Source: Loxodes magnus
Lineage: Eukaryota; Ciliophora; Karyorelictea; Loxodida; Loxodidae
DNA: 64,000 nucleotides
Assembly: GCA_946699065.1 (NCBI GenBank)
Contig: CAMPDV010000237.1
Span: 124,001-188,000 of the forward strand
Direction of reading: 5' to 3'
Below, one piece after another: positions 51,187 through 63,800 of the stretch (position 1 is its first letter; every line of letters begins with the position of its first letter). Position numbers and translations under genes: made by a program. The notes below the pieces were generated by a model. The model saw nothing but the letters and a program-made list of their open reading frames with translations, had not been told where the DNA came from and ran no database searches.

Positions 51187-54100
51187 TCAATTTTCTTTAA
51201 TTAGTTCTTCTTTCTATTCATCTTTAGCTTCTTCCTTTTTTGCTTTCTCCATTTCTAGAATCTCAAGTCTCCTTGTCATTAGCTTCTTATGAAATATTTT
51301 GATCTATAAGTCTAAATACTCCAATTTAGACCTTGAAAATGAGTTTAGATATTCTTGATCGTATAGTATAAGGCGCCTTAAGTCATAATTTCCGATATTT
51401 TCCGATAATCAATTCATTATATTAGAATAGTACACACATTTAAAGATATGCTCGAAAGTTTCATACTCTCCACACATACAATAGGGATTATCAATGGGGT
51501 AATGACGATCTTAAAGATCCTTACGGAAATTATAAGTTTAGGTTCTAAGTTTATATATACTGATAATTTCTCGTCTATACTATTTGTTTAATTTAGTATA
51601 AGTAATTTGTGGAAATTGTTAAAGATTACCAAATTATTCAGTATATACTCTAGCTGTTTTCATCCTCATAAATTTTTTAGTAGCTACTTTGTAGAAATAT
51701 TGTTGTATTTTTTCTCTTACATGTTTAGTAAAAGTTTTAAGATTGGTATTATTCTATTAATTCTGCAGATCGATATTATAAAGGTCTGATAATTGCTACA
51801 CTTAATCGTAGTATTGAAATCCTTTTTTCCATATATTAATGAAAAGAGAGCCTATTGTTGATCTTGGAAAATCAGTACTTTCTTATTTAATTTTATGGTA
51901 GAATCTGAAGAATTTTATAGCCATAATGTGCTTAAAGGGTAATCAATTCAGGTCTATATAACATGATTCATTAAATGTTGAAGTTGCTACTTAAAAAGCT
52001 TTTCTTGAAATTAATCTCATACTTGATTCTATTCTGTTCAGAACTCCAGTTACTCCTTTTTGAATACTTCATGGTACTAAGTCTCCTCCATATTCTGCTT
52101 TAGGTAATGTAAAAAGTCTACATAAAGTTTTAAAATGTCAAGGAGTTACATTCTTATATCTCATCAGTTAAAAAACAGCTTTCTTCATTGCAGCTATATA
52201 CTTGAATGCAGTTTCTTTGCAATGGGGATTTAAGTTCTTCTTCTAATGTAGAATAACTCCTAAATATGTTACTTGTTCTTTTTAAGCAATTGGCTAATTT
52301 CCTAATCATAAATTTAAAATTTATTATTTCTGATTCTTCTTTAGAAATTAGATGCATTCGGATTTGGTAACATTAATCTTTAAATGTGTTCATGCAAAAA
52401 CTTTATTTGCTTCATTTATTAAATTCTACATCTACTTTGCAGATTTGGAAAGAAGAATAAGATCATCTGCCCATCCTCTACAAGCGAAGCTAATACTTGA
52501 ATCCTGGCATTTAAATCCCAATTAGTTACTTTTACTTTCCAGATATCTAATTACTATGTCATAATACAATAATGCTAAAACTGGTCCATGAGAACTTCCT
52601 TACATAACTCCATTGTTGAATTATAAAGTTCTGGTGCTCTTACCATCTATGATAAATGAAGAATTTAGGTTTTTATAAAACGATTCTAAGGCTATTATTA
52701 TTCCAAGTGGTAGTTTAACTCTCTTAAGTTAATCAAACAAGAGTCTTCTTTCTATTGAGTCAAACATTTTTTCAACGTCTATCAGTGTTGCTATCAATTT
52801 AGTCTTACCTTTAGCACATTTCCGATAGTTATCAATTATTTGTTATATTATTCAAATTTATTAAGTTGTTTATCTGTTTTTCATAAATCCCATTTATGAA
52901 GGGTGAATCAAATTTCTCTAATAAATCAGATTGTATAATCTTTTTGTTAAAGCTTTATCATATAGTTTTAGAATAGTATTAATAAGAGAAATAGGTCGTC
53001 AGTTTTTCCAATCATCTTTATTTCCTTTTTTAAATATTGGAATTATCACCGATATATTTAATTCCTAAGGGATTCTTCCAAGTCTTAGCATATTATTCAG
53101 AAAAGAATGAAGAATTATTAATAAATATTATCCACCATATTTCAGAAGTTCGCCTTTTATTCCATCTGGACCAGCTGCTTTTCCATTCGGAATTTCTTTT
53201 ATAATTTCTTATATTTCTTTTATGGTAAAAAGATCAAATCCTTACAAATACGAGAGTGGATAATCTTTAATTTCTTAAATATTATCGTATATTTTATCTA
53301 TTTTTTAATTACTAAGATTTATCTATTCTTGAGTTAGATTATAATGCTTGTTAAAAACACAATTTTCCCATGATTCAATGAATTTATTTTTGATTTCTTA
53401 ATTAAAGTTCATAGTATTTCTCTTCAAAGGATTTAAAATTTTCTTAGCCTGTGAAAAAATTTCCCTAGAATCTCCATTAAGAAGTAGAAATTTCTTTTTT
53501 GCTTTGTTTTTTTTAAATTTTCATAGATTATACTTGAAGTCTTTCCAAAGTCGTTTTGCTTCCTCATGAAGATTAGTTACTTGCTAGTTTATTCTTCCAA
53601 ATCTTACGTGAGCTTCCTTATATTCTGAGTTAGTTCTTTTTGCCTCTATATATTTCTTTGTGAGAGCTCGAGGAAGTTTGTTATAATTTGAATCTGGAAT
53701 AAACGAACCTAATGTTTGATCAGCATTGTCTTAAATATTACTTTTGATGCATTCATATTAATCTTCAAGATTATCTTAATCTATTTAAAAGAATTCTAGA
53801 TAAGTTTGTAGGAAAGATTCTTAATATTTTTATCTATCTATTGCATCTTATAACCTATTTATTTTATATTTTCTCTGAGTTATCTTTTCCCAATATACTA
53901 TAGAATTATTGATAAAGTCGACAGTGATTGGAATATGATCAGAAAATAAACTATTATTATGAGCAGTGAAATTTGCAAACTAATTAACGTTCAAATGGTT
54001 GTTTATAATGATATAATCATTACAATACGTTTTTCCTGTTCCTTTGTGAATACATGTATTAATGTTGCTATCATTCACTATCTCAAGATCGTTTTATAGT

Positions 54101-54576
54101 AAGAATTCTTATAGTCTAATGTTATTATCATAAGCATTTTCAGGATTATCACCGAAGCCTTATAAAAGAGCATTGAAATCTCCCATTAGTATATGTGGAT
54201 TATCATTATATAAATTCAGCAATGTATTTAGTTGTTCATAAGCTAAATCTTTGACATCTTAACTTTTTCCATTATCAGGCATGTAACAAGACGTGATTAA
54301 AATATTATCCAGTTTAATTGTTATGAATCTATTTATTTCTTTTTCAACTTATATATGTATTTCTGTACTATTAAATTCTTCTCCTACAATTAAGCATACA
54401 CCTCCTCCTTTTCCTGAGTTCTTAAAATATGTTTTAAATCCATTTATCAATATTGGAGGAAAGTCATCTTTTTATCAGGTTTCGTTTATTGATAAAATAT
54501 CTATACTGTTATCTCTGATAAATTCTTCAATATTCAAGCACTTGCTCGCTATTCCATTAATATTTATATGTCCCAT
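51187..54576 (-). CDS. LINE ORF2 copy 2: endonuclease-reverse transcriptase, apparently full length
   Basis: 1,129 codons from ATG 54576 to a double stop TGA TGA (51189-51184). Endonuclease: MGHININGIASK; the NET-x motif at residues 31-34, where x is TGA (54475-54477) and APE endonucleases usually have W or H; MGDFNALL around 131-138; SDH at 212-214. Reverse transcriptase: GKAAGPDGIKGELL from about 465; KNxRPISLI with TGA at codon 526; LIDVEKMFDS; GVMQGSSHGPVL; GWADDLILLS with the catalytic ADD at 703-705; then VFAxTHLKINVTKSE with TGA at codon 729, where a Trp is commonly conserved; and QVTYLGVIL. A Cys/His finger begins at residue 1033. All motif residues needed for catalysis are visible. 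If TGA were always a stop the protein would end at residue 33, so function requires reading it as sense. Confidence 0.92.
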
Positions 54577-55946
54577 CTTTATTTTTTAAATTTATTAGTC
54601 CTTTCTAATTTTTTCCGAGCCTGCAGATAGACCACTTTCGTAAATGCAAATGCTTTTCTATCCTTATTGGTTAATCTAAATATGTACTAATCTTTTTCCA
54701 TACTCAGGATGTTAATGAAAATATTGTATCAAAATATATATTACTTACGTCGTATATTTTTTAAGTAGCTTTCTATCTATATCAATTTTACTTTTCACAC
54801 TATCACATGTACCTTATTCTAAATCTTAAGTAACTGTGACATATCTACCTTATATATTGTGCATTTCGTACTATGGACGTCTTCAAGTTTCGGATTTAAT
54901 AAACTTTTAAAGTTATAGACTAGTCAGATTGAAATAACATATTATTTAATCGCACTCTTTTTTATTATTATGTTTACTCATACGTTTTGCTGGCGGAATT
55001 GTTTTATCTTCTTCTTCATGTTTCCTTTTAAGAATATTAAGATTAATATTGGAAGATAAGGTTTAATTCTGATAAATAGCATCGATCGAATCTGTTTAGG
55101 TTTATTAATCTTTTTTTCATCTTTTAGTAGAATAATTAAATATATCTTTTTTCAAATTTTAATTAAGTTTTTAAAACTCTTCTATTTTTATCTCAAGTGT
55201 CTACATATTTTGGGTACTTTAAATGAATTTTAAGTTGAGTTAGTGATATTAATGCTATAGTAAAACAAAATCTTCATCTGGCAATTTTATTTGACAGTAT
55301 TAGTTATTATGTTATGTTATAATAGTATTAGTTTATGCTTCCTATTAATTATTTTAAGTTTACATTAACTTGTCTTGCTTGATTATATTTGTTTGAGTAA
55401 ATTTTTGACACAAAAAAGCTGTTTATTATTTATTTATATTATCTGTTTAGATAATACTATCCTTTGTTTAAATATTTCCATATAATGTCTAAGTTTATGC
55501 ATCTACAAATTACTTCTTCTAAAATTACTATTAATTACTGAATTCTTTTGTATGTTAGATTTAATTCTAAAATAATTCTTTATACATTTGAATTTCCTTA
55601 TTTTTTAATAGAATTTAATTTTGAAAAGCTATATTTATTTCATATTTTTATTATCTTTACTTATCTAATTCGATTTTAAAAGTTAAAATTTCCATTTAAG
55701 CTTTCTATTCTTAATCTATAAATTACTTATTTTAGTTTTATAATTTTTAATATTAAGAATATAACTCTTGGAGTTAAATTTCGTTTATTATTTTTTATTA
55801 GGTAATTTGTTGAAGTAAATATTAGTTCTATTCTAATATAGTCTATTGATATCCTTGTTAAGTTTTATTTAGAAAGTTATCTATTTCAATTTAAGTAAAA
55901 TTTATAATTTTATTAAAGTTTTAGCATAGTGAATTATTTACTCCTA

Positions 55947-56756
55947 TCATTTAAGCTTAAGTAAAGCTTTAATTAGCATTGGCTTCAATTTGAATCTCTT
56001 AATTAGATTATATTTCATCTTTTGAATTGACTTAATTCTCATAGTTTTTCTATTATATCTAAATTTCTTGAAATATACTAATTATTTCATCTGTTTAAAC
56101 TATTTAGTTGCTGTAATAAGTGGAGAAGTTTGTTTAAGTAATTTTATGAACTAGTTATTTTGATAGCATTTTTTTATGATATTGCTATATATCAGATTTG
56201 TTTGATTAAAAATTGTTCTATAATATATTTTGGATATTTCTTAGCTACTTATCAATGTTTCAATATCTCGTTCATATTTTACTTTTATATTAATTAGCAT
56301 TTCATTTAATTATTGGTTCTTATCTATTAGTCTTTATATATTATGTTTAAGTTCTTTTATTTCTAAGGTAAATAAGTTCTCATTAGACTAATTAATTATT
56401 TGATTTTATATTACATTTCTTAAATCAGCAGTTTAATTTTAAGGTTGTTTGCTCTGAAGATCAGGTAAATAGTGATTATTTGAATTATCAGGATTAGTAG
56501 TATTATTTTATTTCTGACTAATTTAGTTATTTGAAATTTAATAGAATTGTTAATTAGTATTATTCAAAAATTAATCTTAAGTTTATGTTATTTTTGACTA
56601 CCATAAAAGGATATCTTTATTTGAATTTTAATTAGGATTTGAAGGTATATCTTTAGAATTCTAACTATCTAAGATAATATCTTATTTTTGGAAAGATTTC
56701 TTAGGTAATCGTTTCGTATCTTTCGCGGTATTATTTTAGGCGGTTAATCTGTTCAT
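55947..56756 (-). CDS. LINE ORF1 copy 2
   Basis: 269 residues from ATG 56756 to TGA 55947-55949, identical in length to copy 1 (37844-38653) with a few substitutions. A Gln/Asn-rich N-terminal half is followed by a coiled coil and a basic C-terminus. It probably binds element RNA. The equal lengths of the two copies show that no indel has arisen in ORF1 since the duplication. Confidence 0.75.
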
Positions 56757-56782
56757 CTATTTATAGGTTGCTTTCACTTTCA

Positions 56783-57750
56783 TAATACGCTACAATAAAA
56801 TAGAAATTGATAATAAAGAGCACAATAACAACTTAATTTAATTCAGTAAATATGTATAGGCATAAATATAAAAGACATATTTTGAATTAGCTCTTTCAAG
56901 ATTCAGCAGAATGCCTACTGCATAAATATATACAGAACAATTTTAAAACCTAAGATAATTCCCCAAAATAACATACACGAAATTAAACAAAAAATATTTG
57001 AAAGAAATAATTTGCATCTATAAGATTAGAAGTTAGTCTTACGCATTTCGAAAGACTCTGAAAGATCGAAATTATATTATTGAAAACCCTTTTTGTATAT
57101 GCGGAGAATATGACACTCTCCAACATGTAATGGAATGTATATATTACATTGATATAAGAGAATGATTGATCTCCAAAATTGGTTAATGTGATATTTTGAA
57201 GCTAATAAGTTACGATTAACTATATATAAACTCTTTTCCTAAGAAAAAAATAGAAATGGTGGATGAATAAATAAAAATATTCATTCAAATGTTTATTAAA
57301 AGGAGGCGAGAAATTCTATAACAAGAGAAAGAAGAAGAGAAATACGAGAAATAATAAAAAGAAGCAAATCTAAGAATAGAAAATGTTAATGAAGAGAATG
57401 AAGAATAATAAAAACAAGAAAACAAAGAATAAGATGTCCAACAAAATTAGATGTAAAATGATGAGGAAGAAGAAGATTGGAACGAAGAGGAAAACGATAG
57501 CGAAGATGAAGAAGAAGAAGATTGACAACAGAAAATAGAAAAAAATGAAAATTAGCTTGAAAATGAACAAGAAAGGAAATACTTAGAAGAAAAAAAAAAA
57601 CCTAAACTAGAAAATTAGTTCTGAAGAGCAATAAACTTGATATATAATAACATTTAAAAACAATATAATACCTTCAATTGGAAGAACATATTCTGAAAAT
57701 TGAAGGTACCACAAATTTTTTTAGTTAAATTTAATTTAATACGCTACAAT
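56783..57750 (+). mobile_element. 940 bp 5'-truncated LINE insertion with 14 bp target-site duplication
   Basis: Copy 1 runs uninterrupted through AATACGCTACAATTAATATCC (38681), but copy 2 is split there by 940 bases (56797-57736). TAATACGCTACAAT occurs on both sides (56783-56796 and 57737-57750). The insert reads on the plus strand as a LINE ORF2 C-terminus: NPFCICGEYDTLQHVMECIY, TGA, LISKIGQCDI, then a long acidic/Gln tail (NDEEEEDWNEEENDSEDEEE near 57460-57520). It is related to, but distinct from, the host LINE. 5' truncation plus a target-site duplication is the signature of target-primed reverse transcription. Confidence 0.88.
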
Positions 57751-59071
57751 TAATATCCACGTTGAAGAGAGTCCCTAAGTAGTTTTAATGGGACGCGTAT
57801 GAATTTGTTAATTAAATTATTATTTTATCAAAAAAGATTAATTTAAATTAGTCATCAAAAATATAAAAGGATTACAAGGGATTACACTAGTAATATTTAA
57901 AACTATAAACATTATTATTAAAAATCAATATAATCATTAAATCATTAGTCTATTATTCATTAACTACTTTAAGTCAAAATACTAACTAATCATTTTATCC
58001 TTTTTAATCAAATTCAATTATCATTTATTAAATAATGCTAATTTACTTTAAATATTCAAAAATTATCACTAAATCATATTCAATTTATTAAAAATCCTAA
58101 TTTAAAACTTTCATAATAAAGGAATCCCTTTTAGAATATTTAACTATATATTAATCAAAGTATTTTTAAATCTATTTTATTTATTAAACTTAAAGAACTA
58201 ACTTTATATTATATTACAGTTTATTACATTTTAGCTAGTTTAAACTAAATAAAATAATTATGTAAGAATTAATTATTTAATAATAATAAAACTTTAGAAA
58301 TTCTTTTTTTCTTAATAGATTCATTAATATCCTATAATATTATCTCTTTTAGGTTCAACGTTTTACTATTAGAATTTATTAAATTTTAGATATCTTTATC
58401 ACTCTATTTATTAAATTAAGATAACCTTTTAATTTTAGAATTGAAAGCCAAAATTTGCTAATAATAAGAATATTTATGTAATTTATAGTTTAAATATTTT
58501 AGTAATTGTATATTTATTTATCATTTTCTAAACGCTAAACTTTTCTTAAGAAAGGTTTATTTGTAATTGTCTTACGCATTTTATAAATTTTAAATTCTTT
58601 AATATATAATAAAAATATTTATTTAATTTTAGAAATAGTTCCTTAGTTTATATCAAAAATTAGCTTTTTAAAAAGAAAAAAAATTATAGAAATTTGTAGT
58701 TAAATATGTTTAAATTGTAATTCATTTTAGGGCTAAATTTTACTATTAATTTTTTCATCGTTAATTTAATAAAAAATTTTAAAATTTATGACTTTCTTTC
58801 TCTTTACTAACGATTATCTAGAAATATGATTACTAAAGAATCCTTTAAGATTTCACTCTTTTTTTACTTCTAATATTTTTAGATTATAACATTGATTAAA
58901 ATATCTTTTTATCTATTTTATTTTAAGAGGATCTAAATTAAAAAAATCAGTATTGTCTGTTAATTGAATGAAGCTTTACTTTTTTAATTTTGTTTATTAT
59001 AAATTCTAAAGTTTACCTTACATTTTATCTTTATAAATTTATTTAAAAAATCAATTTCAGGATAAATAAAA

Positions 59072-59929
59072 ATGGAGTCTTAAAATCTTGTTCCCGGCTT
59101 TTTCTTGAGCAAAGAAGAGAAAAAAGCTCTAGAGAAAAAGCAGGCTTAAAAAAAGTATCAAGAGTCTTCTTCTCCTCACTTACAAAACTAATAAAGAACC
59201 TAATTACTATAATAAACACCTCCTAAAGTAATAAAAAGAAAGGAATCTAATATAATAACAGGAAAAGAACTTCCATCAAAGATAATTAAAAAGGAAATTA
59301 ATATTTAACAGTTAGTATTTGAAATATCCAATCTCTAGGAAGAGATTAAAGTGCTTAAGTAGGAAAATTAAGAACTAAGAAATTTATTATCGCTTGGATA
59401 AGATAACTTAGAGATTAGAATTATTAATTAAGAAAGGGAAAGCCAAGCATATTGGAACATTTAAACTGAACATAGATAAGAAACAGCAAGGCTTGGAAAA
59501 CTCGTATAAAAACAAGAGTTAGAGTTTATTAAGCAAAAGAATATTAGCACATACATAACTAATTAGACAAATTAGATGGAGATAGAATAAAAAGAGGTTA
59601 TAAATCGAAAACCAATCAGATAAGTAAGGAAGAAATGTTACTACTGTAAGAGTAAGTGACATTTGTACAAGAATTGCTAAAAATTTTAGAATTTCAAGAG
59701 AAAATTTTGGCGTAAAGAATAAGAAAAATACTAGAGGCTTTATTGTAACTAGCATGGAGATATTTACAGAAGAAAATGATGTGAAGTACCTTTTGAAATA
59801 ATAAGAACAAGAAATCAAAGAAACTGAGAAGACCTTAGTGAAGATAATTTCATTAGAAAGTCAAGAATGATGAGAAGTGTTGCTGATTAAACAACTTATT
59901 TTAAACGGTGTCCAGATTGGCACTGTTGA
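59072..59929 (+). CDS. Gag-like zinc-knuckle ORF, copy 2 (frame intact)
   Basis: ATG 59072 to TGA 59927-59929, 285 residues. MESQNLVPGFFLSKEEKKAL is followed by a Gln-rich stretch, a coiled coil at about 90-140 (NLQEEIKVLKQENQELRNLL), NQTNQMEIEQKEVINRKP, the knuckle C-x2-C-x4-H-x4-C (KCYYCKSK, TGA, HLYKNC) near 195-210, and a basic then acidic tail (NFIRKSRMMRSVADQTTYFK). Three internal TGA codons all sit where Trp is reasonable, one inside the knuckle. Gag-like proteins package retroelement RNA. No RT in the plus orientation follows in unit U, so either the partner ORF is lost or this is an independent domesticated or non-autonomous gene. The extra base that breaks copy 1 is absent here. Confidence 0.75.
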
Positions 59930-59959
59930 ACATTTTAATTTCGTTATTAAAATAAATTT

Positions 59960-60500
59960 CAGGATTCAAACTAGGATTCTTCGCACCTCCTAAAAAGTAG
60001 GAGTTAACGACTTCCTAGAAGGGCTAGGACCACTAAAAGGGTAACAAAAATTTCTCCCATCAGTATGAATCTCCCATCTCTGAAGAAAAGCCTAGGAAAT
60101 AGACTAAGAATATTATGCGCTCGGAAGTCTCAAATCTCACCACATAATAGTAAATAAGCTATGATTATCTTATTAAAGTGGTGCTAGACCTCCAGGAAGA
60201 GGTCAAAAAATTAAAGAAAGACAATAAGAAGTTTATGGAAAAACTTGAACTTGCCGAGGAAATAGAATCGAGACTCATGACCTAAGAAAGAGACCTTAAC
60301 GAATTTTGAAATATATCAAAAGACTAGAGCAATTAATCTCAAAACTAACAAAAGAACCAGAAAGAACTGATCACCAGATTAGAAAAAATAGAAGAAAATC
60401 AGAACAAATTGCAGCTTTAAATGGAATTAAAAGAATAAAGGAATGATACGATGATAATTGAAGGCGAAAATAACAAAGATTTAAGTCTAAACTTTTATTT
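59960..60500 (+). pseudogene. Second gag-like coiled-coil ORF, copy 2
   Basis: Essentially identical to 40910-41450: the GFFAPPKK N-terminal motif, then a coiled coil with one TGA. No initiator ATG or zinc knuckle is visible, so it is probably a gene fragment. Confidence 0.5.
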
Positions 60501-60869
60501 TTATTATTTATAATTAGTTAAAATTTTTGTAGCATTTTAATTAAACAAAAAATTATTGTACTTGCAAGCAATTTTTAATCTTGATATAATATGAAAATGA
60601 TAACTAATTACTAATTAAATTAAAATTTTTTTTTAATTATGAAAACATTAGATTTCTTTTTAAAACCTTAATTTTAATAATATTTTCAATTATAATTCTA
60701 ATTTAAATTAAATTTTTTGATATATAATTAAAAAAATAAGTCAAAAATTAAAAATGGTTATTGTTTTGTCTTATATTGATTAAAATATATAATAATTAAA
60801 ATTTATATGTGTTTACCATATTTCATATAGGTAATAAAAAATGTTTTGCAACTTCCATCTCAATAATCT

Positions 60870-61190
60870 TGATTTAATTTTCTTCTTCGCATGCTCACTA
60901 GCCAAATTATTCCATTAACTCTTCCACTTGTTCGTTTTTCTCTAAAATTTAAATTCTTCTATGAATTAATTTTGAATGAAAGTATTTAATTCTTAAGTCC
61001 ATTTGTTAAAGTTATCTTAGAGTATGGAAGTTAGGATTAATTTAATTTTTTTGTAAGTTATAAGTATAAGTAAATCATTCCTCCATTAAATCTTGCAGAG
61101 CTTCACATTAAGAAATATGTTAATAGGTTTCTTATTCTCCGCAAATGCAAATTTCAGAGTGTTTTATTTAATAGTACCTATATTTAAAAT
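60870..61190 (-). pseudogene. 3' fragment of a different LINE, copy 2
   Basis: Duplicate of 41820-42140 with the same CICGEQETYQHI finger and the same TGA ten residues after the last finger cysteine. No RT core is visible. Confidence 0.65.
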
Positions 61191-61980
61191 AATACTAAAA
61201 ATTGTAACTAAAGGTCATTAATTTGAAAATTGATATTATTTCTCGAATCATTGTCTTGTTTAATATTGTGTAAGTATAAGTTGGAAATTTCTATTATTCA
61301 ATGTTATTATCTTAATCTTTAAAATAAAAGTGTGAAGTAGGCATCGCACTCAACCCTTCCTATTACATCTGAATAAAATTTTTATTGTATTTTATTTAAA
61401 ACTTTGTTTAAAATTATTTGCTACTACTAGCATCTTAAAGTTCTATTTGAAAATGTTAAGTCATTTATTTAGAATTATTTAAATATTTAAGGTTACTATT
61501 CTTTGTAAAAAAGAAATGCTACATCAGAGTTGGGATCCGTTTAAGATTCAGTGTGAAGTTTTATATAGAATTTGAAATAATACATTGCAATGTAATTTCA
61601 AAAGGATAACCAATTCAAGACAATAAAGTAAGATTCATTAAAAGTAGATATAAGACTTGTTTAAAGCACATTTTGCTACTTTTCTTTAGCTAGTGATTAT
61701 ATTATTTTATTTTTTGTCTCTGAAGAATAGTTCAAGGAATTAATTCTGACCCATACCGAGTTTTTGGTAGTATAAATATTCTAAAAATCTATTATATATT
61801 AATTAACACTTTTTATTATCATTAAATTTACAGTCCCTGTACTTCTTATATCTTATTAAGATTACCTGTCTCCAATAATTAATTATTAAATACCATCTCA
61901 TACTTACTGAGCTGCAAAGAGATAAAATTTATTGAGATAAAATGTAGGATTTGAAATGCTTAACGATACCTTTAAAAATC

Positions 61981-62481
61981 ATGATGGAAAAACTGAAGCT
62001 GATGAGTAATTGATACTAGTTTTTTAATTACCAGAAACAGACGTAACATTACAAACGGGAACTGAACCTGTTTGTATTTTAGAACAAATATTTGGGTCTA
62101 GATGAAGCGTGTAAATTAGCGAGGTGTTTTAGGATTATTACCTTACAGTATAATTAATAATGCATTTTGGAGAGAGAAACTTCAAGAGAACTAAAACTGA
62201 TTAATATTATTTTTTGTACATCTAGAGCCTGATGCATAGAATAAATTTTTAAGATAAGAAGGGAAATAAAAAATATATGCTTTGAAATGGTCTAGTCTTA
62301 CCTAGCATGTATTTATTGTATTTTAATGGCTTTTTATAGATCAGGAGAAGACATATATTTAACCTATATATTGCTAAGATAAACACTTTATAAATAATTC
62401 TAAGACAATAATCCGTGAAAGTTCCCAACTCGGTAAGTTTTTAGTAGAAATTATAAGGAATATAACTATTGGAAAAACTGA
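61981..62481 (+). CDS. Unidentified 166-residue protein in unit U, copy 2
   Basis: Same length, start and triple TGA end (62479-62487) as 42931-43431. Differences include GTACCTG to GAACCTG near 62063, CATCTAAAG to CATCTAGAG near 62222, and GATCAG to GATAAG near 62254; none shifts the frame. The preserved frame in both copies is mild support for coding. The function is not recognised. Confidence 0.5.
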
Positions 62482-62874
62482 TGATGAAGAGAAATAGTTC
62501 TCTTGAAGCAGCTTTAAAATATAGAGGTTATAAAAATTTTCTTCGTCCTATCTTATAAATATTTATATTCTAATAATATTGCAAGCTCTTATTAAAGCAA
62601 TATTAAAAGCTAAAATAATTAAGATTATCTACTTTAACATATTTAATTTAATCATTTAATTTAAAATAAAATTTAATTTTCAAAGCTTAGAATAAAAATG
62701 TTTAAGATGCTTTCTTAAAAGAAATAATATTTAATAAGCTATTTGAAAACTAAATTTTATTTAAAAAGGTTAAATCTAATAATTAAATGATTTTAAATTA
62801 TTAACTTCATAAAATTTTAAGTTTTTTCTAGCTTGGATAATTATAAATTACATCAATTATATGTAATTAAAAAA

Positions 62875-63800
62875 ATGTCAAACTTCCGATAGGGCTTCTT
62901 TTCCACCTCTTTAAAAGACAAAAAGGAAGAGAGGAAGCGAGATGCCATTCTTCTAACCTCACGTCTTTCCTTTAATTAGACCAACCTTTTTATCAGCAAA
63001 AAAACTAATAATGGATCTAACGACTTCCAAAGCCGGGTAAACGACAGAAACAAACTTAGTTAACTCCAAAGAAGAGAGGTCTCGAAGGCAGTAGGAGATG
63101 GTATTGCGTGACTTGGAACGATCTTTTGGCTTTAACTCGTGGCAATTTGATGTAGCGTAGTTTTTCCATTAAGGGTGTTGAGCTTTAATGAAGAGGTTTA
63201 AAAGTAGAAAAAGTTGAATGAAAAAATAATTTTCAAGCCACAAAGAAAAGAATTAAATGGACGGGGATCGTATAGATGACTATGAACGCAAATGGATGCG
63301 TTCTTCAGCATCCAACACCATTAGGATAAAAATACAACTTAGCTTAGGGATTAAGTAGTGAAATAAGAATAGGAAATTCAACTCCTAAAAGAATCAAGAA
63401 TGGAATAGCTAAATACTGGATCGATCTGAATGATCGTCAAACCCTAAGCTTAACCTCAAATGAGACTAATTCCGATCACGAAGAGATGCTTTCGCTTCTT
63501 AAACCAATAAAAGCTATATCGGAACTATAAGAAGTTTCAATAGAAACAAAGGAATTTCTGATAACCAAAGCGAACAGAAGCTATTGGACTGAACAAGATT
63601 TTTTGCACGAGAATGGAAGTACGAACAAGAGGAAGAAGATGGAGCTATAACCAAGTCCTAAGGGAATTATAAAGTAAAACTTATTAAAAAACCTGCGGAT
63701 GGGAACGTGTAATCTTTCTGTTGCCCCAAGTATTTTAACGAACAGCGAAAAGCTTGAAGTGCTGTACTTCTGAGAGGGTAAAACTCCTTAATAATGGAGA
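62875..63800 (+). pseudogene. Coding-like region of unit U, copy 2
   Basis: Duplicate of 43812-44740. It differs by one missing base near 63264 (GGACGGGGATCG against GGACGGAAAATCG), which shifts whichever frame was used, and by several substitutions. It is G+C-richer than its surroundings. It is probably a broken gag-like gene. Confidence 0.45.

Larger units (their letters stand above)
51089..56796 (-). mobile_element. Non-LTR retrotransposon (LINE), copy 2, most complete
   Basis: Direct duplicate of 33068-38693 with both ORFs in frame: ORF1 55947-56756 and ORF2 51187-54576. The 3' region between ORF2 and the WD40 arm holds GACGTCTTTAATTGC and a second related segment. The 5' terminus ATTGTAGCGTATTA was the target of a later insertion (56797-57736). 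Layout and domain order match APE-class LINEs. Confidence 0.93.

Noticed and set aside
57370..57570. Phe/Leu-rich minus-strand ORF
   Set aside because: Antisense of the acidic tail encoded by the inserted LINE fragment.
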